DNA of 10,631 nt from Methanomassiliicoccales archaeon. GTDB lineage: Archaea; Thermoplasmatota; Thermoplasmata; Methanomassiliicoccales; JACIVX01. The translations under genes and the position numbers were made by a program. This document shows positions 5,996 through 10,631 of this stretch, in pieces. Positions within the stretch are counted from its first letter, which is position 1. Each line of letters begins with the position of its first letter. The stretch covers positions 1 to 10,631 of the forward strand of contig JAJRAG010000102.1 in assembly GCA_028682925.1 (NCBI GenBank). The letters run 5' to 3'. Below the pieces are notes generated by a model. It was not told the origin of the DNA, did not search any database, and saw only the letters and a list, made by a program, of their open reading frames with translations.

Positions 5996-7108
5996 TCACC
6001 GCACTTTGTCCAGTATCCCCTGGTTGAAGAAATCCCGACCGAGGACCTGATTCGACTTCACTCCTGTTATGACGACCATGACCTTCACGATGCCCTCGCA
6101 CTCGGGCTCGATCGTGCAGCCCCATATTATCCTTGCCATCGGATTGATGCTCTTTCCAACGATCTCAGCCGCTTTCTCAGCCTCAGCCAAAGTCAGGTCA
6201 TTTCCTCCGACCACCCTGATGAGGGCACCCCTCGCTTCATGGATATCTAAGTCTCCAAGCAGAGGTGACGACAAAGCCTCGTTCACGGCCTCGTCTATCC
6301 TATCGTCATCAGACCTCGATTCACCGATTCCAATCATGGCGACTCCGCCGTTCTTCATTATGGTCATGATGTCATTGAAGTCAACGTTCACAAGGCCGGG
6401 CTTTGTTATGATTTCGGTTATGCCTTTTATGCTCTGCATTAGAACCTCGTCTGCGACTTTGAAGGCTGCCTCGAGGGGAAGCTTCGGTACGATTTCTAGC
6501 AACTTGTCATTTGCAACGACGATTGTTGTGTCACAGAACTCCCTGAGCCGGTTGATGCCTTTGACGGCATTGTCTGTTCGAATCCTTCCTTCGGCCTTGA
6601 ATGGAAGCGTCACAACTCCGAGCACCAGCGAGCTCCTCTGTCTCGCAAGCTCAGCTACGAGCGGAGCTGTTCCGGTACCTGTGCCTCCTCCCATTCCTGC
6701 GGTAACGAAAACGATGTTCTGTCCATCTACGAACTTCATTAGATCGTCTCTGGCTTCTTCGGCTGCCTTCCTTCCCACTTCGGGTATGGCGCCGGCCCCG
6801 AGCCCTTTCGTCAAGGTCCTTCCCAGTAGGACCTTGTTCGGTGCCTGGATCGAGAGAAGATGCTTCGCATCGCTGTTTGCGGCTACGAGAGTTGCACCGA
6901 CGATTCCCGATTGGTAGAGCCTTCGAACTGTATTGGAGCCGCCTCCACCGCATCCAACGATTGCGATTTTCACTCTGAGCGCTTCAACGATATGCTTAAG
7001 CTCATCATCATCCGCGCTGACTGTCCGCCCTCCGGGATTCGCCTCCGCCTCCAATCCCTTCTTGACGTCTCTTTCCTGCTCAAGAGCTCTGTCTAGAACT
7101 GGTTTCAT
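5996..7108 (-). CDS. ftsZ: Cell division protein FtsZ (FtsZ1-like)
   Basis: FtsZ is the tubulin-like GTPase that assembles into the division ring under the membrane at mid-cell. The 370-residue product has a 46-residue charged N-terminal extension, the nucleotide-binding start VGCGGGGSNT (51-60), the tubulin signature GGGTGTG (140-146), and the catalytic T7 loop NVDFND (241-246) with N241, D243 and D246 kept, so GTP hydrolysis should work. The acidic lead-in DDDELKHIVEAL and the C-terminal part resemble archaeal FtsZ1 more than FtsZ2, judged from memory. I choose the ATG at 7108, seven bases after GAGGATG; a GTG at 7114 would add two residues. A TATA box lies about 40 bases upstream. The stop codon is inside the ribosome binding site of rnp2, which links division to the RNA-processing genes in one transcript. 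No sepF is in view. Confidence 0.97.
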   Translation of the reverse strand: MKPVLDRALEQERDVKKGLEAEANPGGRTVSADDDELKHIVEALRVKIAIVGCGGGGSNTVRRLYQSGIVGATLVAANSDAKHLLSIQAPNKVLLGRTLTKGLGAGAIPEVGRKAAEEARDDLMKFVDGQNIVFVTAGMGGGTGTGTAPLVAELARQRSSLVLGVVTLPFKAEGRIRTDNAVKGINRLREFCDTTIVVANDKLLEIVPKLPLEAAFKVADEVLMQSIKGITEIITKPGLVNVDFNDIMTIMKNGGVAMIGIGESRSDDDRIDEAVNEALSSPLLGDLDIHEARGALIRVVGGNDLTLAEAEKAAEIVGKSINPMARIIWGCTIEPECEGIVKVMVVITGVKSNQVLGRDFFNQGILDKVR

Positions 7109-7146
7109 GTGCACCCATCCTCATCTTGGCATTATTATGTCGATTG

Positions 7147-7154
7147 TATTTAAA
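7147..7154 (-). promoter_or_regulatory. TATA box of the ftsZ promoter
   Basis: On the minus strand TTTAAATA is preceded by the purine-rich GAAATGGG, a good BRE-TATA pair. Transcription would begin about 25 bases downstream, around 7125, leaving a leader of some 15-20 bases that includes the GAGGATG ribosome binding site of ftsZ. It lies in the 143-base gap after the zinc-ribbon gene and is the clearest promoter on this strand. Confidence 0.65.
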
Positions 7155-7251
7155 CCCATTTCTCCTGTGGATTCTGACGGGTTGGGTCGTCTCATCTTTC
7201 CTATTGCCTGCGGGATTCTCGCAGTCTTGGTCTCGTTTCGTGAGTGTAGTC

Positions 7252-8004
7252 TCAGATCAGTTCGAAAACCACTCCGCAATTTCTGCAAGTGGATTCATTG
7301 GCCGCTAGCTCGTTTCCGCATTCGGGGCACGAGTCACCGATCAACGCTCCGCATTCGCAGACTTCTTCGCCCTGAGGAAGAATCCTCTTACACAAGGGAC
7401 AGGTCTGAGTTTCAAGATGATCGAATCGTTCCCCACAATTCCTGCAAGCGTTTTCATCCTCTGAAATGGTCGTTCCACATTCCGGGCACTTGAAATGTCC
7501 GCCCTCTTCCACGAATATTGCGCCACATCCGCACGTTCCGGCTCCAGCTGGGACGTTCGCACCGCACAGTGGGCAAAGAATGTAGTTCACTTTTGTTCCC
7601 GCAATCGGAGCAGTCATCTCTCCACCGTTGGGTGTGCGGAGCGTGATGAAGCCGTTCTCTGATGGCGACCTGCCGTCTCTCGTTGTGTAGCGACATTCGC
7701 AGTAAGGACAGTATCCTGTTCGAGATATGCACGTCGAATGGAACGATTTCCCGCAACTGCACCTGACATATTCCATGTCCTGCTTGACTCTCCCAAGACA
7801 GATTTGACATATGAGTGGTTTCACCTTCGGACCAGTGACTTGGACTTTGGGTCTAGGACCACGAGATTTGTCCTTCAGAGTCTCTTTGCCCTCTCTTTCA
7901 TTCTCTGGGTTGAGTCTCAAGCCAATCAAGGATCGTTTGATTAGAATGATTGTCGCCGTGACTGTTGCGCCAAGGAGAAGTGCAACTGCGATCAGGAAAA
8001 GCAT
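7252..8004 (-). CDS. Membrane-anchored RING/PHD-like and multi-zinc-ribbon protein
   Basis: I do not recognise a named family for the full 250-residue protein, but its parts are readable. Residues 1-22 (MLFLIAVALLLGATVTATII) form a membrane helix followed by KRSLIGLR, so the rest is probably cytoplasmic. A proline- and lysine-rich linker (about 33-63) leads to a cross-brace-like zinc module: C66, C69, C82, C84, H89, C92, C99, C102, in the C4HC3 order seen in RING-CH and PHD fingers (GKSFHSTC then CPYC). After this come four short zinc ribbons: CPLC/CGC at 144-160, CPEC/CRNC at 173-190, CPLC/CEC at 202-218 and CPEC/CRNC at 226-243. The frame ends three residues after the last ribbon domain's VVF. 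The start has no ribosome binding site; a GGTTAAACC element about 25 bases upstream suggests a leaderless transcript. A role as membrane-bound adaptor or ubiquitin-ligase-like protein is possible but unproven. Confidence 0.88.
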   Translation of the reverse strand: MLFLIAVALLLGATVTATIILIKRSLIGLRLNPENEREGKETLKDKSRGPRPKVQVTGPKVKPLICQICLGRVKQDMEYVRCSCGKSFHSTCISRTGYCPYCECRYTTRDGRSPSENGFITLRTPNGGEMTAPIAGTKVNYILCPLCGANVPAGAGTCGCGAIFVEEGGHFKCPECGTTISEDENACRNCGERFDHLETQTCPLCKRILPQGEEVCECGALIGDSCPECGNELAANESTCRNCGVVFELI

Positions 8005-8142
8005 GGTCCATGGACAGACATCGCAGGTTTAACCCTTTGCTGCCAATTACTACTCTTGATACCTTTGTCCAATCGTCGGGGAGGAGATTCATAGGACATG
8101 ATTGCATCGAGTCTTTCCATACAACTTCCAACAGACACCATA

Positions 8143-8157
8143 CGAAAAGTATAATAA
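8143..8157 (+). promoter_or_regulatory. BRE/TATA candidate for hdrA
   Basis: CGAAAAGTATAATAA is a good archaeal BRE (CGAAAAG) plus TATA (TATAATAA, 8150-8157) pair pointing to hdrA. Transcription would begin near 8178, leaving a leader of about 165 bases before the hdrA ATG, unusually long for archaea. A weaker alternative, TTTAGTAT at 8276-8283, would give a leader of about 40 bases. Confidence 0.5.
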
Positions 8158-8173
8158 CTATCGTTAATATGAG

Positions 8174-8261
8174 CCCCTTCGGCTTACATGGTGTGTTCCG
8201 CACAATGTTGAAATATTGCGTGGTGCTAGGATGTCCGACACGCACCCTGAGTCCGAAGGGG
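8174..8261 (+). repeat. Inverted repeat, 9-base arms, in hdrA leader
   Basis: The arms CCCCTTCGG (8174-8182) and CCGAAGGGG (8253-8261) are perfect reverse complements separated by 70 bases. If transcription starts near 8178 or just before it, they could close a long-range stem in the leader RNA. A shorter alternative pairing uses CCGAC (8235-8239) with GTCGG (8261-8265), sharing one base with the right arm. This could be a regulatory RNA structure or a chance match. Confidence 0.35.
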
Positions 8262-8268
8262 TCGGGAA

Positions 8269-8299
8269 CATGACCTTTAGTATCCAATCGAGGGTCATG
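8269..8299 (+). repeat. Dyad CATGACC-N17-GGTCATG, operator-like
   Basis: CATGACC (8269-8275) and GGTCATG (8293-8299) form a 7-base inverted repeat with a 17-base spacer that contains the TATA-like TTTAGTAT (8276-8283). The arms are 24 bases apart start to start, a little over two helical turns, which suits binding by a dimeric regulator flanking a promoter. No regulator gene is seen in the window to pair with it. Confidence 0.35.
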
Positions 8300-8344
8300 C
8301 GCAACCTTTTCCGACATCAAGGTTCTTAGGGTGGAAGGTTTGAG

Positions 8345-10390
8345 ATGACAGAAGAGCAAGAGGCGAAAATCGGAGTCTTTGTCTGCAGATGTGGCGCGAA
8401 TATTGGACGCGTCATAGATTGTGAGAATCTGCGTGAGTATGCTTCTTCTTTGAAAGATGTTGAGACATCTGTGACTCACGATTACCTTTGCAGTGATGAT
8501 GGCCTTCGTTGCATGCGAGAAGAGATATCAAGGACTGGTGTCAGGGCGATCGTTGTCGCCGCATGCACACCAAGGTTGCACGAGAAGACTTTCAGAGATA
8601 ACATTGAGGCAGCTGGCATCAATCGATATATGCTTCATCTTGCTAACATTAGGGAACAGTGTGCATGGGTTCACGCTGATGAACCGTACAGGGCCACCCA
8701 GAAGGCGAAGGATCTTCTAAGAATGGGTGTCATGAAGGCGAAGACCTTCACACCAGCAGAGGCGGCCACCGTTCAATTGAATCGAGACGTGCTTGTCATC
8801 GGAGGAGGGGTGGCTGGAATAGAGGCGGCCTATGATCTCGCCGAGCTTGGTTATAAGGTGCATCTAGTTGAGAGGAAACCCGTACTCGGGGGAAACATGG
8901 CGACATCATTTACATGTCTTCTCTGGTGCCACGAGGTTCCGGGCAAACCTCAGAATATCAGCTTTCGAAAGGGAACGTTTCCCACGTGCGACTGCTCAGG
9001 TTGCACCATCACTCCCAGGTTGGTAGAATTAATCGATCATCCCAACGTCAACGTTCTCACGATGTCTGAAGTAAAGGAAGTGGGCGGATACGTTGGGAAC
9101 TTCAAAGTTAGGGTTGTCAAGAAGCCGAGGTATGTCGACGAAGGAAAGTGCGTTGGATGTGGTAACTGCTCGACGGCATGTCCGGTCTCCGTGAACAACG
9201 AATATGATTATGGCTTGGCGGACAGGAAAGCAATATTCCTGCCATATCAGCAGGGAATCCCGAGGAAGTATCTTGTTGATATGGACTCCTGCCTTCGATC
9301 CAAAGGGGCTGAATGTTCTCTGTGCTTGGATTCATGTCCGTTCGAGGCTCCGAACTACTCTGATCGGGAGAAGGAAATCAACCTCGAAGTAGGTGCGATA
9401 ATCGTGGCAACAGGGTTCGAGGCATACAAACCGCACGTCATGGGGTACCTCGGTTACAAGGAGTTTCCGAACGTCGTCACTATCATGGAACTGGAGAGGA
9501 TGCTTGACAAGGCCGGACCTACTTCAGGCGCCGTGGTCAGACCATCGGACAGAAAGGTGCCAAAACGAATAGCATTCATCCAGTGTGTCGGGTCGAGAAA
9601 CCGCAGGATCAGTGAGGGCTACTGTTCGAAGGTCTGCTGCATGTACACGATGAAGAACGCACAAGCGATCAAGGAGGCCCATCCAGAAGTAGATATCACT
9701 GTCTATTATATCGACCTGAGGGCAGTCGGGAAAGGGGTCGAGGAGTTCTATCATAGGACCAGAGAAGATTACGGCGTCGAGTACACGAGAGGGAGGCCGG
9801 CCAAAGTCCTCGAAGACAAGGCCACGCAGAATCTCATAATCCGGGCAGAGGAGACCCTTCTCAACAAGATAACAGAGCGCAACTTCGACCTGGTCGTCCT
9901 TTCCGTTTCTCTCGTGCCGCCGGAAGGGATGAAGGAACTGGCTGACATGCTCAGGCTTCGACAGAGCCCGGATGGTTTCATACAGGAAGCTCATACAAGA
10001 ATGAAGCCGATCGAGACCTCGATCGAGGGCATATACGTTTGCGGATGCGCTCAGGGACCGAAGGACGTTCCCGAATCGATCGCCCAGGCACGGGCGGCTG
10101 CACTCGAGGTTGCGATACTCATCGGCAAGAAGGTTTTAAAAGCCGAGTCTCTAAACGCCTTCGTCGACCAAGAGAAATGCATCGGTTGCGGGCTATGCCA
10201 AGAGACCTGCCCGTACGGGGCAGCCGTGTCGGAGAAGGTCGGTCAGGAGAACAAGTCCAGGATCATCGAGGCGCTTTGCAGAGGCTGTGGCACCTGCGTC
10301 GTCGCGTGTCCTTCCCGGGCGATAATGAGCAGGCAGTTCACCGATAGACAGCTGATGAGCGAGGTTAGAGCGGTCCTGGAGATGAACTAG
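8345..10390 (+). CDS. hdrA: Heterodisulfide reductase subunit A-like iron-sulfur flavoprotein (HdrA)
   Basis: HdrA is the FAD-containing core of heterodisulfide reductase and related complexes; in methanogens it bifurcates electrons between ferredoxin and the CoM-CoB heterodisulfide, and relatives act in other anaerobes. The 681-residue protein has all expected parts: an N-terminal cluster domain (C14, C16, and C74), the FAD-binding loop VIGGGVAGIEAAYDLAELG (151-169) with VERKPVLGGNMA after it, an inserted ferredoxin-like region (CVGCGNCSTACP at 269-280 and CSLCLDSCP at 324-332), the unusual cluster motif C-x12-C-x3-CC at C414, C427, C431 and C432, and two C-terminal [4Fe-4S] motifs (CIGCGLCQETCP at 612-623, CRGCGTCVVACP at 645-656). 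Length is normal. The ATG at 8345 follows GGAAGGT. hdrC starts two bases after the stop. Nothing here proves methanogenesis. Confidence 0.96.
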   Translation: MTEEQEAKIGVFVCRCGANIGRVIDCENLREYASSLKDVETSVTHDYLCSDDGLRCMREEISRTGVRAIVVAACTPRLHEKTFRDNIEAAGINRYMLHLANIREQCAWVHADEPYRATQKAKDLLRMGVMKAKTFTPAEAATVQLNRDVLVIGGGVAGIEAAYDLAELGYKVHLVERKPVLGGNMATSFTCLLWCHEVPGKPQNISFRKGTFPTCDCSGCTITPRLVELIDHPNVNVLTMSEVKEVGGYVGNFKVRVVKKPRYVDEGKCVGCGNCSTACPVSVNNEYDYGLADRKAIFLPYQQGIPRKYLVDMDSCLRSKGAECSLCLDSCPFEAPNYSDREKEINLEVGAIIVATGFEAYKPHVMGYLGYKEFPNVVTIMELERMLDKAGPTSGAVVRPSDRKVPKRIAFIQCVGSRNRRISEGYCSKVCCMYTMKNAQAIKEAHPEVDITVYYIDLRAVGKGVEEFYHRTREDYGVEYTRGRPAKVLEDKATQNLIIRAEETLLNKITERNFDLVVLSVSLVPPEGMKELADMLRLRQSPDGFIQEAHTRMKPIETSIEGIYVCGCAQGPKDVPESIAQARAAALEVAILIGKKVLKAESLNAFVDQEKCIGCGLCQETCPYGAAVSEKVGQENKSRIIEALCRGCGTCVVACPSRAIMSRQFTDRQLMSEVRAVLEMN

Positions 10391-10391
10391 G

Positions 10392-10631
10392 ATGAGCTCC
10401 TCTAAGGTGGAAAAGGTGTTTATCGGAGGACAACGCGAGAGGGTTCTGGAGGAAGCTCCAATACTCGACATCGAGTGCGACAGGGAATTCATGAAGAAGA
10501 TAATCGAACTTGGTGGAGGCGATGTTCAAGTCTGCCTTCAATGTGGCAATTGTACGGGTGTTTGTCCCGTATCGATGAAGACTGAGAACAAGGTAAGGAA
10601 CATAATCAAGATGTGCCAGATGGGATTGAAG
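10392..10631 (+). CDS. hdrC: Heterodisulfide reductase subunit C (HdrC), 3' end cut by window edge
   Basis: The first 80 codons of HdrC, the small iron-sulfur subunit that passes electrons from HdrA to the heterodisulfide-reducing HdrB, are present and the frame is open to the right edge. The first ferredoxin motif CLQCGNCTGVCP lies at residues 48-59; the second motif of the usual pair should follow outside the window. The visible part also has the family pattern of a short variable N terminus followed by FMKKIIELGGGDVQVC. The ATG at 10392 begins one base after the hdrA stop codon (TAG-G-ATG), with GGAGAT inside the end of hdrA as a likely ribosome binding site. An hdrB gene would be expected just downstream. 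Family HdrC proteins are about 180-200 residues, so a little under half is seen. Confidence 0.93.
   Translation, partial: MSSSKVEKVFIGGQRERVLEEAPILDIECDREFMKKIIELGGGDVQVCLQCGNCTGVCPVSMKTENKVRNIIKMCQMGLK

Larger units (their letters stand above)
8005..8344 (+). other. Divergent intergenic region with hdrA leader
   Basis: These 340 bases separate the leftward zinc-finger gene from the rightward hdrA. I see no convincing gene. The left part holds a weak TATA-like GGTTAAACC (minus strand, 8026-8034) close to the zinc-finger gene start. The middle (8141-8170) is A/T-rich and holds the best rightward promoter candidate. The right part (8170-8300) holds two inverted repeats described separately. 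A 34-codon frame from an ATG at 8169 to 8273 (plus strand) and a leftward frame with a hydrophobic stretch also exist here, but neither has a ribosome binding site. hdrA itself has GGAAGGT six bases or so before its ATG. Confidence 0.6.

Noticed and set aside
6069..6917. 282-codon frame on the plus strand opposite ftsZ
   Set aside because: It is antisense to a clear FtsZ with all motifs; its low-complexity S/P/T-rich product is the usual shadow of a codon-biased gene.
7208..7224. Hairpin CTGCG-N7-CGCAG downstream of the zinc-finger gene
   Set aside because: Stem of five bases and no T-run after it in the direction of transcription; too weak to call a terminator.
7898..8203. Leftward frame with a hydrophobic stretch (GLILTIVIILFVWCLLEVVW) starting at a GTG at 8203
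   Set aside because: The hydrophobic run comes from the A/T-rich promoter stretch; the frame overlaps the zinc-finger gene by over 100 bases in another frame and lacks a ribosome binding site.
8169..8273. 34-codon plus-strand frame upstream of hdrA, possible leader peptide
   Set aside because: Its ATG lies upstream of the predicted transcription start and has no ribosome binding site; the product has no notable composition.
9524..9994. 156-codon minus-strand frame inside hdrA
   Set aside because: Antisense to hdrA over a conserved region, with no domain or start signal of its own.

Overview
The window looks like a piece of an archaeal chromosome, most likely from a euryarchaeote of the Thermoplasmatota type. 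Evidence for archaea is strong: eukaryote-like exosome, proteasome, RNase P, KEOPS, prefoldin and SBDS genes, a tiny RNA polymerase subunit P, GGTGATC-type Shine-Dalgarno sites and TATA/BRE-like promoters. The proteasome alpha N terminus is almost identical to what I remember of Thermoplasma acidophilum, which is why I lean to Thermoplasmatota. That placement is an inference, not a measured result.

Positions 1 to 8004 are coded on the minus strand. Read in the direction of transcription (from 8004 down to 1), they hold: a membrane-anchored protein with a RING/PHD-like zinc module and four zinc ribbons (own promoter region); ftsZ with a clear TATA box; RNase P subunit Pop5 (rnp2), coupled to ftsZ because the ftsZ stop codon lies inside the Pop5 ribosome binding site; a possible 39-codon microgene; a second TATA box; then the archaeal exosome/proteasome superoperon psmA, SBDS, rrp4, rrp41, rrp42, L37Ae, rpoP, pcc1 and prefoldin beta; and finally, after a 109-base gap, a DHH-family phosphoesterase that runs off the left edge. 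Spacings inside the superoperon are mostly 1 to 11 bases, with one 8-base overlap.

Positions 8005 to 8344 form a 340-base divergent intergenic region with a good BRE/TATA candidate pointing right and two inverted repeats in the likely hdrA leader. From 8345 the plus strand carries a full hdrA and the first 80 codons of hdrC, an electron-transfer (heterodisulfide reductase-type) operon that continues past the right edge.

Functionally, the left block joins RNA degradation and maturation (exosome, SBDS, RNase P), protein degradation (proteasome), transcription (RpoP), tRNA modification (KEOPS Pcc1) and protein folding (prefoldin). This is the known archaeal superoperon, and it is largely conventional. 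The less ordinary points are ftsZ placed directly upstream of the Pop5 gene, a RING-like membrane protein next to it, the possible microgene between Pop5 and psmA, and the structured hdrA leader. I found no CRISPR array, tRNA, rRNA, insertion sequence or prophage. I saw no convincing new multi-gene system; the RING-like protein is the best candidate for new biology.
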